Positions 16,381 to 24,731 of a stretch of DNA of 64,000 nucleotides are shown here, piece after piece. Source of the DNA: Deferribacteres bacterium (GTDB lineage Bacteria; Zhuqueibacterota; Zhuqueibacteria; Zhuqueibacterales; Geothermadaptataceae); assembly GCA_020633655.1 (NCBI GenBank), contig JACKDF010000002.1:496001-560000 (forward strand). The letters are read 5' to 3'. The first letter of the stretch is position 1, and each line of letters opens with the position of its first letter. Under the pieces are notes generated by a model. It did not search any database, was not told the DNA's origin, and worked only from the letters and a program-made list of their open reading frames with translations. The position numbers were made by a program, and so were the translations under genes.

Positions 16381-17547
16381 ATTCATTTCAGTCCATTTTT
16401 CTGTACTGTTGCTGCTTTCGATAACTTTTTCGATGAACAGCATGCCACGTACACCCTCTTCTACCTGTGGAAAATCGAGAATTAATTCCGAAGGTGTTTC
16501 TCCGGCAAGTTTCGCACGGATCGTATCGGCGAAGTTGCAATAGTGATTTGCAAAAGCCTCGAAAAAGCCTTCCGGATGGCCGGGTGGGATACGGGTCCCG
16601 CGTGCTGCAGCCGTACTTTTTTGAGCGACATAGCCTGTGCCGCGTTTCCAGATTTCTTCCCCCTGACCGAGAACACCGACGTGCAGATAGTTGGGATTTT
16701 CCTGGTTCCAATGTACACTTTTCTTTTCGCCGTAAATCCAGATGGCAAGATGGTTTTCTTCTCCAACGGCAATTTGACTAACATGAAGGATGCCTTTTGC
16801 TCCTTCTTCCAAACGCAACATACAGTTTACATCATCATCAAGAATACGGCCTGCAACGAAGGTTGTGAGATCCGCACAAACATGGGTTATTTTCAAGCTG
16901 GTCATGTATTCAACGAGATTTGCCGCATGCGTTCCGATATCTCCCAACGCGCCGCCAGCTCCCGATTGCTTGGGATCACTACGCCACACGGCTTGTTTTT
17001 GGTCTTCTTTTTCTAATGCGGTTGTTAGCCAGTCTTGTTTGTATTGCACAACGACTTTACGGATTTTCCCGAGCTCGCCTGTTGAAATCATATCGCGGCC
17101 AAGCTTCACCATAGGATAGCCTGGATAATTGTGCATGAGACCGAAAACAAGCCTGGTTTCCTTAACGATTTTCTGTAATTCCAGTGCTTCGGAATAAGTG
17201 AAGGTCATCGGTTTTTCGCACATAACGTGGAAGCCAGCTTTCAGGAAGGCTGCAGCAATGGGAAAGTGGGAGTTGTTTGGTGTGGTTATGGCCGCGAAAT
17301 CGATGCGTTCATTCGGAGGAAGCTGGAGCTCGCGTTTAATCATGATTTCGTAGGATTCATAAGCTCGCGCAGGATCGATGCCATAAATTTCACCAGCTTG
17401 TCTGGACCTGGCCGGATCGCTGCTGAACGCACCAGCCACGAATTCAATATTGCCATCAAGCAGTGCTGCTTTGCGATGTACATCGCCGATGAATGCACCA
17501 GGACCACCGCCAATGAGACCCATTTTTAATCTTCGCTTAGAAGCCAT
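16372..17547 (-). CDS. Cytosolic Gfo/Idh/MocA family oxidoreductase, first gene of the sugar locus
   Basis: 391 residues, no export signal; starts MASKRRLKMGLIGGGPGAFIGDVHRKAALLDG, with an altered glycine-rich loop (GGGPGAFIG) characteristic of one subfamily of sugar dehydrogenases. Catalytic-lysine motif VMCEKPMTFTYSEALELQ; GGALGDIGTHAANLVEYM is the Asp/His helix. The end contains GHPEGFFEAFANHYCNF, a segment shared with family members that are found beside xylose-isomerase-like TIM barrels. It is the first gene of the minus-strand run; a LacI-type operator lies 64 bases upstream of its start. Probably acts with 15259-16254 on an imported sugar or keto-sugar (inference). Confidence 0.87.
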   Translation of the reverse strand: MASKRRLKMGLIGGGPGAFIGDVHRKAALLDGNIEFVAGAFSSDPARSRQAGEIYGIDPARAYESYEIMIKRELQLPPNERIDFAAITTPNNSHFPIAAAFLKAGFHVMCEKPMTFTYSEALELQKIVKETRLVFGLMHNYPGYPMVKLGRDMISTGELGKIRKVVVQYKQDWLTTALEKEDQKQAVWRSDPKQSGAGGALGDIGTHAANLVEYMTSLKITHVCADLTTFVAGRILDDDVNCMLRLEEGAKGILHVSQIAVGEENHLAIWIYGEKKSVHWNQENPNYLHVGVLGQGEEIWKRGTGYVAQKSTAAARGTRIPPGHPEGFFEAFANHYCNFADTIRAKLAGETPSELILDFPQVEEGVRGMLFIEKVIESSNSTEKWTEMNNQ

Positions 17548-17610
17548 TTTCCATTTTACTCCTGTGATGATTTTTTGAGTCGGTATCTTACAAGGCTAAA
17601 CCTAACAAAA

Positions 17611-17624
17611 TGAAAACGTTTGCT
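17611..17624. promoter_or_regulatory. Candidate LacI-family operator upstream of the sugar locus
   Basis: TGAAAACGTTTGCT: half sites GAAAAC and GTTTGC (reverse complement GCAAAC) around a central CG, five of six positions matching. This fits the LacI/GalR-family operator pattern. It lies 64 bases upstream of the first gene of the locus. No LacI-family gene is in the window. Confidence 0.5.
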
Positions 17625-17817
17625 TCAGTCCTTGCAGACTGTTTATAAAAGCTTAATTATAAAGGTGATAATATTTAAAAAAAACAAAGAAAAACCAAAG
17701 GGAAAGAAATGAATGACAATTTTTTACAGTTGGAAAATTGAAAGGAAAGATAATGCGAATTCTTCGTTTGGCTACATTTGTTTTATTCGCATTGAAGCGA
17801 GGAATAACCTGGAAGGT

Positions 17818-18951
17818 TTATTCCTGCATAGCTTTGTGAATGCATTCCATAAAACCATCTGCTGAGTTGCTCATGGATGCGTTTGCAAGCACATACTTTT
17901 TTGCCTGCGCCCCAATTTTTGCTGCTGTGGAGGGATTATCGAGCAGTTTCGATATCAAATCCGAAACCATTTCTGCCTGCGAAAAATCTACACTAAACCC
18001 AGTTTTTGTTTCTATTATCAGATCATCCGTTGCCCCTGCGTGCATTGAGGCGATACAGGGCAATCCGGCCGCCATGGCTTCCACCAAAACTAAACCCCAA
18101 ATATCGAAATCCGTCGGGAAGAGAAAGAGCGATGCTTGCGCATAAAATTCGGGGAGCTCTTCCTGTTGTTTGTAGCCGTGGAAAGCAACGCAAGATTGTA
18201 ATCCATTCTCAGCTGCCATTGATTCCATACCCGCACGATCCGGGCCGTCACCAACAATATCAAGTATGAAATCGCTACGCTGTTGTGCAAGCTGCGCAAT
18301 GATCTGCAGGACGGAGGTAAGGTTCTTGCGATGCGTAATGTAGCTGACGATGAGCAGATGTTTTTTTACTGAGGGTTTAATTTCTCTTTGTATTTGTCCC
18401 ACTTTTTCCATGAAAAAAGTTGTGTCAACCGTGTTGATGGCTATAGAAATATGAGTTGGAGACGCACCTAGTTGTTGTAAATAATTGCTTGCCTGGGAAC
18501 CATAGGCAATAAAGTGTGTTGCAGCCCGGGTCAGCCATTTTCGTTGTACGCTGCGCAACCATGATACGCGGTCACCGCGTACGGCGATTTCTCCACTCCA
18601 AATAACGTATGGTATTCCAGTAATTCTGGAATAAATCAAGCTTACCATTGTTGCGGCTGAAAAACCTGAGACTATTATAAGTTCAGGACGCTCTTCCAGT
18701 AATTTTTGCAGTAGTCCCGGGTAGCGAAAACGTGTGTTTTCCCTGCTGTTTACCAGCTTGGTTTTGTTCAGGAAATCGTAGGGGAACAAGAAATCTTGTT
18801 CATCCAATTGCCATTTTCGGCGTGCGTAATTTTGCACGCTGAAAATTATTTTCAAATGTATTGATGATTGTTGCAGCCGTTGGTGCAATTCATTAAAAAG
18901 CGGTATCCGATAGGGAGTAGGAATGTTGGTGATGAGGAGAATTTTTTTCAC
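17818..18951 (-). CDS. Glycosyltransferase family 4
   Basis: 377 residues, GT-B fold, cytosolic face of the membrane. The N-terminal domain opens KKILLITNIPTPYRIPLFNELHQRL, the acceptor-domain start seen in GT4 enzymes of O-antigen or exopolysaccharide assembly. The donor-binding domain shows KHLLIVSYITHRKNL, LDIVGDGPDRAGME, VAFHGYKQQEELPEFYAQASLFLFPT and DIWGLVLVEAMAAGLPCIAS; the first acidic residue of the usual E-x7-E is Asp. The start codon is GTG. It is the last gene of the polysaccharide operon, 29 bases after the asparagine-synthetase-like gene. Donor and acceptor cannot be predicted. Confidence 0.88.
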   Translation of the reverse strand: MKKILLITNIPTPYRIPLFNELHQRLQQSSIHLKIIFSVQNYARRKWQLDEQDFLFPYDFLNKTKLVNSRENTRFRYPGLLQKLLEERPELIIVSGFSAATMVSLIYSRITGIPYVIWSGEIAVRGDRVSWLRSVQRKWLTRAATHFIAYGSQASNYLQQLGASPTHISIAINTVDTTFFMEKVGQIQREIKPSVKKHLLIVSYITHRKNLTSVLQIIAQLAQQRSDFILDIVGDGPDRAGMESMAAENGLQSCVAFHGYKQQEELPEFYAQASLFLFPTDFDIWGLVLVEAMAAGLPCIASMHAGATDDLIIETKTGFSVDFSQAEMVSDLISKLLDNPSTAAKIGAQAKKYVLANASMSNSADGFMECIHKAMQE

Positions 18952-18980
18952 AAACTTCAGCCTTTTTAAATATCATCGCT

Positions 18981-20732
18981 TTAGAATTCAAGTTTTTTGC
19001 TGGATTTCCATTCGAAAAACGGTATAAGGCGCTCTGCTTTTGGTGCGACACCTTGCTCCTTTAACCAATTGAATTCATTCGTCTTTTCGATTGCGATACA
19101 TTTTTCTCTAAACCAATCTCTGCCAATTTTATCTGAAACTAAATAGGTTAAACTATTTTGTAAACCGATTTTTGGCATGATCCAATATTGTGGATCAAAA
19201 TATTGTGCACCAGCTTTGCGTAGGATATATTTTGTTCTCCATTGTTTAGTTTTCCAATATTGTGGTATACTTAGACTCAGCTGTACAATATTATCATTCC
19301 AGAATGGAGAAAAATTTTCAATTCCGCTTTGGCTGAATTGTTCGTGCGCTGAGTAGAAAAAAAGCTCGGGACACATTTGAATTGATTGAAACGCAAAATA
19401 TAGCCGAATATCATCACTCCGAAAATCATCTTGAAATGGCTTCCAATATTGTAGTATATATTTATTGAAAATATCTATTTCATACCTTGAATCGTAAGCT
19501 TTATTTATGTCATAATGCCTTTCAGGATAAGGCTTTATGCCTATCGACCAATTCTCAAAGAGGTTACCCAGTTGCTTCCATTGGCCACTTTTTGATTTTT
19601 GTAACATCTTGCCTGCGTGCTTATTCAAGCCGACCTTTGAAAGAATCTGATAAAGCAATCCCATTTTAAGGTAACGTAGATGTGCATTCATTCCAAAGAA
19701 GAGTCGGTCAGCACCATCTCCGTCAAAAAATGTTTGTATGCCATCCTGTTTACAGAATGAAATCATTTTTTGAAGTAGGGAAGCGTTAAAGGAGACTGGT
19801 TCACTTCCAGTTTCATTGGCATCCGAAAAGCATTTTAGTACGGTTGATGCGTCCAAAATGATTTTAGTTAGATTAAGATCGATATTATTTGACAGTCGTT
19901 CTATTCTATGTAACTCGTTATAATCTTCTTCATATAAAAATGTGTATGCTTTAAATGGTATCTTTTGCAGCGCAAGATGAACTGCAATGAGTCCTGAATC
20001 AACGCCTCCACTAAGTGCTATCCCTACATTTTGACTATTGTTGATGCTTCTGTTAATTTCGTTTGCTAGGGCTTTATTTATGAAATTGGTTAACTCTGTC
20101 TCCTTTGTGTTTTTAAATTTCTCCGGTTTGTAAAGCGAAACCAGATCGAAATACTGTTGGATTTCCATTTTTTCATCTGAACATCGGAGCAGATAGCCTG
20201 CAGGGATTTTTTTTATTGATTCGATAAGTGATTGGTCAGTGGGGGTACTTCGAAAGTGATAGGAAAAATATAAGGCTTCCTTTGATATTTTTCTTTGTGA
20301 AGGCGGCAATACCATAAATAGCTGCTGAATACTTGGAGCAAAATAAATAATACCTTTATATTGCATATAAAAAATTGATCGTCTGCCGAATCGATCTGTA
20401 TGTATTTCCAATAGAGAGCGATTATTTCGCAATTGAAAAAAGATGAAATCTTTTTTACCCTTTATTTTTTCAGTTATGGGCGATTGGTTCTTCGCTTGAT
20501 CTTGTAAAATATTTTTTATAGTATCGTCTCTCCCCCCATGAATGAATAAAAAAATGTTATCATTTAGAACAGAAAAACTATTGCTTCTCTCACCAGTTTG
20601 AAAAAACGCAAATCCTTTATTATAATAGACTGGCCTAAGATTATTAAAATTTGGAAGCGTGCGACTCCCATCTGAACAGTACATCCCGAGGAATCCTGAG
20701 AATAGGCTTTTTTTATTCATGAGGCGCGCCAT
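18981..20732 (-). CDS. Asparagine-synthetase-like amidotransferase lacking the glutaminase cysteine
   Basis: 583 residues. The C-terminal ATP-pyrophosphatase domain is clear: SGGVDS P-loop (241-246), FFDGDGADRLFFG (335-347) and a carboxy half typical of asparagine synthetase B. The N-terminal half keeps the Ntn-like layout (DRFGRRSIFYM, YFAPSIQQLF), but no Met-Cys-Gly start is present: the frame begins MARLMNKKSLFSGFLGMY, so the Cys nucleophile that releases ammonia from glutamine is missing. It may use free ammonia, or catalyse another adenylation/amide-forming step. Homologues are common in polysaccharide gene clusters, where they are thought to modify sugars or precursors. The start overlaps the upstream glycosyltransferase by 20 bases (or by 8 if translation begins at MNKKSLF, 20720), indicating tight coupling. 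Confidence 0.85.
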   Translation of the reverse strand: MARLMNKKSLFSGFLGMYCSDGSRTLPNFNNLRPVYYNKGFAFFQTGERSNSFSVLNDNIFLFIHGGRDDTIKNILQDQAKNQSPITEKIKGKKDFIFFQLRNNRSLLEIHTDRFGRRSIFYMQYKGIIYFAPSIQQLFMVLPPSQRKISKEALYFSYHFRSTPTDQSLIESIKKIPAGYLLRCSDEKMEIQQYFDLVSLYKPEKFKNTKETELTNFINKALANEINRSINNSQNVGIALSGGVDSGLIAVHLALQKIPFKAYTFLYEEDYNELHRIERLSNNIDLNLTKIILDASTVLKCFSDANETGSEPVSFNASLLQKMISFCKQDGIQTFFDGDGADRLFFGMNAHLRYLKMGLLYQILSKVGLNKHAGKMLQKSKSGQWKQLGNLFENWSIGIKPYPERHYDINKAYDSRYEIDIFNKYILQYWKPFQDDFRSDDIRLYFAFQSIQMCPELFFYSAHEQFSQSGIENFSPFWNDNIVQLSLSIPQYWKTKQWRTKYILRKAGAQYFDPQYWIMPKIGLQNSLTYLVSDKIGRDWFREKCIAIEKTNEFNWLKEQGVAPKAERLIPFFEWKSSKKLEF

Positions 20733-21807
20733 AAATTATATCATATTGATCGACCATATTTTTAATGCTGTATTTTTCAGCCATTTGATATTTCATTTCT
20801 TGAGCGATCTTCATCAATTCCCGTGGATTTTGCTGCCAATAGTCCAGCGACTGAGCCAGTGCCTCAACTGATGAGACACATAACATCGGATGGAAGGATT
20901 TTACTAGTTCGGTGCTTCCTCCTCCATCCACAGTCACGATGACTGCTTTACCATGATGTACTGCTTCAAGAATTGTCATCCCAAATGATTCACCTTTTGT
21001 TGGTAATACGACAACATCTACAGAATTATAAAGCTTGCCTACATTGTTACTAAATCCGTGAAAGCAGAATGTGTTTTCTCTCAAGTTATTTCTGGCTAGC
21101 TCAAAAAGGTTATTTTTTTGCGGCCCTTCCCCCACGATATGCAAGTGGAATTTATCAGGCATATTTACAAGTTTTAAAGCCTGAATGCACCAATCTATGC
21201 GTTTAATTTTGACAAGACGTCCCACAAACAATATTTCGAAAACATGCTTTTGAGGACGTTGTGGAAGAATTTTCTCTTGTGTTTCCCAGTGGATGCCGTT
21301 ATGAATTACATGTTCGTTTTTATTACCTACTTCAACTTGTTTTTGTAACCATTCGGAAACGAAAATCAAATTGTGAGGAATGGTGCGTAATAGAGGATAA
21401 CCGATTATTTTTTTACGAATAAAGTTTTTCGTAGAATTTTTTTGATTGGCTTTTTTCAGTGTCCCATGCTCGGTGAATACAATTTTCTTCCGACTTAATT
21501 TTCCTAATAATAGCAATTGTATATTCAGTGTATGAAAATGGAGAACATCGAATCGTTTGAAAACTGAATATGCGTTTTTATAACGTGAAAAACGCAAATC
21601 CCAACCTGAAATAAATTTGCCTTCAATAACCTGTAAAGACTCTGGTATGTGGAGGGTATTGTTTGTATGCGTTATAACTGAGAATAGTGCAACCTGTTTT
21701 GCAGGATCTTTTTGCTGGTGAACGGCTAATTGGGTAATAACGGACTGAATACCACCAAAACTCCCTAAATTGAGAATATGCAAAATTTTCAATTTTGGGG
21801 ATTTCAA
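20713..21807 (-). CDS. Glycosyltransferase family 4
   Basis: 364 residues, GT-B fold. Starts from TTG (21807) with GGAG ten bases upstream; the start overlaps the stop of the preceding gene (TTGA). N-terminal acceptor domain KILHILNLGSFGGIQSVITQL; central NLIFVSEWLQKQVEVGNKNEHVIHNGI is the typical linker with a predicted acceptor-site loop. The donor domain has FEILFVGRLVKIKRIDWCIQAL, LHIVGEGPQKNNL, FHGFSNNVGKLYNSVDVVVLPT and the E-x7-E motif ESFGMTILEA. The second glycosyltransferase of the operon in transcription order; likely adds one sugar of the repeat unit. Confidence 0.88.
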   Translation of the reverse strand: MKSPKLKILHILNLGSFGGIQSVITQLAVHQQKDPAKQVALFSVITHTNNTLHIPESLQVIEGKFISGWDLRFSRYKNAYSVFKRFDVLHFHTLNIQLLLLGKLSRKKIVFTEHGTLKKANQKNSTKNFIRKKIIGYPLLRTIPHNLIFVSEWLQKQVEVGNKNEHVIHNGIHWETQEKILPQRPQKHVFEILFVGRLVKIKRIDWCIQALKLVNMPDKFHLHIVGEGPQKNNLFELARNNLRENTFCFHGFSNNVGKLYNSVDVVVLPTKGESFGMTILEAVHHGKAVIVTVDGGGSTELVKSFHPMLCVSSVEALAQSLDYWQQNPRELMKIAQEMKYQMAEKYSIKNMVDQYDIIYGAPHE

Positions 21808-22961
21808 TTTGTATCTTCTCCAAATTGTTTTAGGAAATTGGTTGCTGTTTTTTCGATTGTAAAATTTTGTTCAGCGAAAATTTGTATCTCTTGACATTGG
21901 TTTTGGTATTCTTTTTCATCCGTAAAGCTGAGAAGCAGATCTGACATGGTATCAATAGAATAGCAAACAAATCCAAGGTTATGCTTTTTAATTAAACTAT
22001 CGGGATCACAGGAGAGTGTCAGGACAGGGATGCCACGTAACCATGCCTGGATGTAGGTGTTAGGGAAACCTTCTTTTTCAGATGTATTTACGAAAAATTG
22101 GGCATCATCAAACCATTTCAAGTTTTCTTCAAATGGAATCTTCCCCTTCCACTCCACATTACAATCCATTTTACTCAATTGATCTTTTACTGGAATATAC
22201 CCAGGCTTATCCCCTAATAGAACAAATCGATAGCTGGAGTTGCTTAATTGATTGGCCAATTGGATGAACTTTTCTGGGTGTTTGTTTTCTCCAAGATTTC
22301 CTGCCCAAAGCACGATTTTATTAGCGAATTTCTTTGTTGAATTTAATGAGATTGAAGCGCGTTGGTGTCCTGAGCGCAGTAGCGAACTTTCCTTGCCAAA
22401 TTCATCTTTGAGATGTTTTTTTTGGATTTCATTAAGAACAAATGCATGCGACACATATTTCATTCCGTAATGGCGAAGTAAATCAATGAGAGTTGCGTTG
22501 GGTAGATACAACAGGCTCGCGATTCGCCTTGGGCGTGTTTTTTTTGAAAACCCTGAAAAAATTTTACGAATGTGCAACCATCGAAACGGACTCTCATTAT
22601 CGGTACAAAACCAAACAAAGGGAATAGCATTCTTCGATGCATAATAACCAATTACTCCAGTGTCAGCATTGCTGATTCTTTGTATGAGAATATCTGGATT
22701 AATATGTTTTATTGAATTGAAAATTGCGAAAAAATTGAGCCACGGAAATTTTATTCGATAAGGTAGCCAATAAATGGCGATTCTTTCAATTACTTGTACA
22801 GATTTATCTTTGCCAGATAGACTTTGTGCAAGATAACTAATATTATAGCCACGTATAGATAATTCCTGAGCCAAAAGCCAGGATTGTACTTCAGCGCCTC
22901 CTCCCTTTTCGGACATGTGATATGGCATCACGAAACATATTTTGCTCCCAGGTTTAAGCAT
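21804..22961 (-). CDS. Glycosyltransferase (GT4-like)
   Basis: The frame extends to 23063, but that would overlap the flippase gene by about 100 bases. The ATG at 22961 (MLKPGSKICFVMPYHMSEKGGG) overlaps the flippase stop by one base (TAATG), is in the right place for the family start, and gives 385 residues. N-terminal GGGAEVQSWLLAQELSIRGY is a GT4 signature. The donor domain includes KIVLWAGNLGENKHPEKFIQLA, FVLLGDKPGY and NTSEKEGFPNTYIQAWLRGIPVLTL. In the E-x7-E motif the second Glu is Gln (EGFPNTYIQA), as in several GT4 subfamilies. The weak coupling residue may alter catalysis, but the fold is intact. Confidence 0.83.
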   Translation of the reverse strand: MLKPGSKICFVMPYHMSEKGGGAEVQSWLLAQELSIRGYNISYLAQSLSGKDKSVQVIERIAIYWLPYRIKFPWLNFFAIFNSIKHINPDILIQRISNADTGVIGYYASKNAIPFVWFCTDNESPFRWLHIRKIFSGFSKKTRPRRIASLLYLPNATLIDLLRHYGMKYVSHAFVLNEIQKKHLKDEFGKESSLLRSGHQRASISLNSTKKFANKIVLWAGNLGENKHPEKFIQLANQLSNSSYRFVLLGDKPGYIPVKDQLSKMDCNVEWKGKIPFEENLKWFDDAQFFVNTSEKEGFPNTYIQAWLRGIPVLTLSCDPDSLIKKHNLGFVCYSIDTMSDLLLSFTDEKEYQNQCQEIQIFAEQNFTIEKTATNFLKQFGEDTN

Positions 22962-24427
22962 TAGACTTGCCACCCAGGTATGTATTTTCCAATTCCAAGT
23001 AAATTGAGATTCTTTTTTTCGGTACGACCTGCAAATAAGTAAAAAGCACCGGTGTATACGCATCCTGCGATCATCAGTGAAATAATAAGTTCAAAAATAT
23101 TCGACCATTGATATCTACTGAAAAATCCTGTACTCATTTTGGATATTACTGCAGTAAAAATAGTTGCGACTACCGGAACTCGAAAAGCATGTAGAATGTG
23201 ATGAAAATTGGTATTAAGCTTTCTGTTTAAATTAATTTGGTAAACTATAAATGTTATGAACTGTGCAAAAGAATATGCGAATGCAATCCAACGAAGATCT
23301 TCGAAATTGGCTGCTGTACCTACAAGAATTGAAAGTGTAACAGCCTGAAAAACTTCAATTGTGAATATACTTTTTGAGTGCCCAAGTGCGAGCAAGGTCG
23401 TATTTGTCAAATTTAATAATCCACGAGCAATGCCCATAAGCGTGAGAAAAGGGAGAACTTGTGCTGCTTCCGTCCAATTTTCTCCATAAATTGTGAATAT
23501 AAGACTATCCGCAAAGATGGCCATGATAACAAGGAAGGGTAAGAGCAGTGATGAGAGTACCCATAGATTGACGTAGTAGGTAGTTCTAAATTTTCCCAAA
23601 TCATCCTGCAAGCGTGCGTACGTTGGGTACAAGACTTTTGAGAAAAGAACCTTAACCTGTTCAGAAGGAAGAACTGCAAGATTGAATGCTATTGTATAAA
23701 TTCCCAGAGCGGTCGCTCCAAAAAATTTTCCTATGATGATGAAATCGATATTTTGAATTAAGAAAACGAAAATTTTTGAGAAAGTATAGTAACTACTAAA
23801 AGAAAATAAAGGACGGACTTCATTAAATTTGAATCGCAGCTTTGGGAACCAGCCAGTAAAGTTCCATGCGAGTACCGATGTGCACACGGCTGTCGCGGCT
23901 AAACGGGCCATGAGACTGAATGTGCCTGCTCCATTTAACGCGAATGCAATGCCAACTAGATTTGCAACAACTAGTGCAGATGATTCAATGATGGCAATTT
24001 TTTTAAACAGTAATTCTTTGTTCAGTAATCCCATGTGTAAACTTGCGAAGGAATCTACAATGAGCAATGTAGCAAAGATAAGTACAATAGGTATGAGTTC
24101 GCTTTCATTGTAGAACCAGGCTGCAAAAGGGGCAAGTGAAGCTAAGATGATAGAGAGGAACAGACTGATTAGCAGATTAAAAGAGAAAGCACTGGATAAT
24201 AGTTCCTTCGAAAGCTCCTTTTCACGTATGATTGCCCAGGATAGCCCTGCTCCGTTGAATATGCGTATCATTCGGCTGAAGACAATAGCCATTGAGACGA
24301 TCCCGAAATGTTCCGGTAATAAAATTCGGGCAAGAATTGCCGTGAAAATTATATGCGATAACCGGTTGAAAACCTGAGATAAAGTTATCCACAGAAAACC
24401 ATTTTTTGCTTGTTTAATCAATCCCAT
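22961..24427 (-). CDS. Wzx-type polysaccharide flippase (MOP superfamily)
   Basis: 488 residues with about 14 hydrophobic segments. The start MGLIKQAKNGFLWITLSQVFNRL and the following ILARILLPEHFGIVSMAIVFSRM are hallmarks of WzxC/RfbX-like lipopolysaccharide O-unit flippases. These proteins move undecaprenyl-diphosphate-linked repeat units across the inner membrane. It is the first gene of the polysaccharide operon, overlapped by the downstream glycosyltransferase. No polymerase (Wzy), initiating glycosyltransferase or Wza/Wzc export gene lies in the window, so the cluster is a partial set. Confidence 0.9.
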   Translation of the reverse strand: MGLIKQAKNGFLWITLSQVFNRLSHIIFTAILARILLPEHFGIVSMAIVFSRMIRIFNGAGLSWAIIREKELSKELLSSAFSFNLLISLFLSIILASLAPFAAWFYNESELIPIVLIFATLLIVDSFASLHMGLLNKELLFKKIAIIESSALVVANLVGIAFALNGAGTFSLMARLAATAVCTSVLAWNFTGWFPKLRFKFNEVRPLFSFSSYYTFSKIFVFLIQNIDFIIIGKFFGATALGIYTIAFNLAVLPSEQVKVLFSKVLYPTYARLQDDLGKFRTTYYVNLWVLSSLLLPFLVIMAIFADSLIFTIYGENWTEAAQVLPFLTLMGIARGLLNLTNTTLLALGHSKSIFTIEVFQAVTLSILVGTAANFEDLRWIAFAYSFAQFITFIVYQINLNRKLNTNFHHILHAFRVPVVATIFTAVISKMSTGFFSRYQWSNIFELIISLMIAGCVYTGAFYLFAGRTEKKNLNLLGIGKYIPGWQV

Positions 24428-24731
24428 TTTTCAATTTGAACGAAAACGAGTAATAGATTATTGAATCATTTATAAGCTATGAATAAATATGGGATCTAGT
24501 ATCCAACCACTTTGGGAGAAAGCATTGTATTCTGATGTCCCGGATTCCAATCATTAAACTTAATTACTTCGTTTGTTGTCACCTTGCAGAAAGCATTGTT
24601 GATTTGTTTCTGAAGGTGTTATTTTTCCGTTTTAATTAATGGTGGAATTTTTAAGTTAGCTCAGTTTTTTAAGTCATAATTCATCCTATTAAATACGAAG
24701 TTTTCGAACGAGTTTTAACCTTGGAGCAGAG
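24428..24731. promoter_or_regulatory. Divergent intergenic region, polysaccharide operon / D-amino-acid dehydrogenase
   Basis: AT-rich region between divergent genes. The only structure seen is a 12-base direct repeat, AGAAAGCATTGT, at 24517-24528 and 24588-24599 (71-base spacing), which could be a paired regulator site. No open frame, RNA gene or terminator is apparent. Confidence 0.35.
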
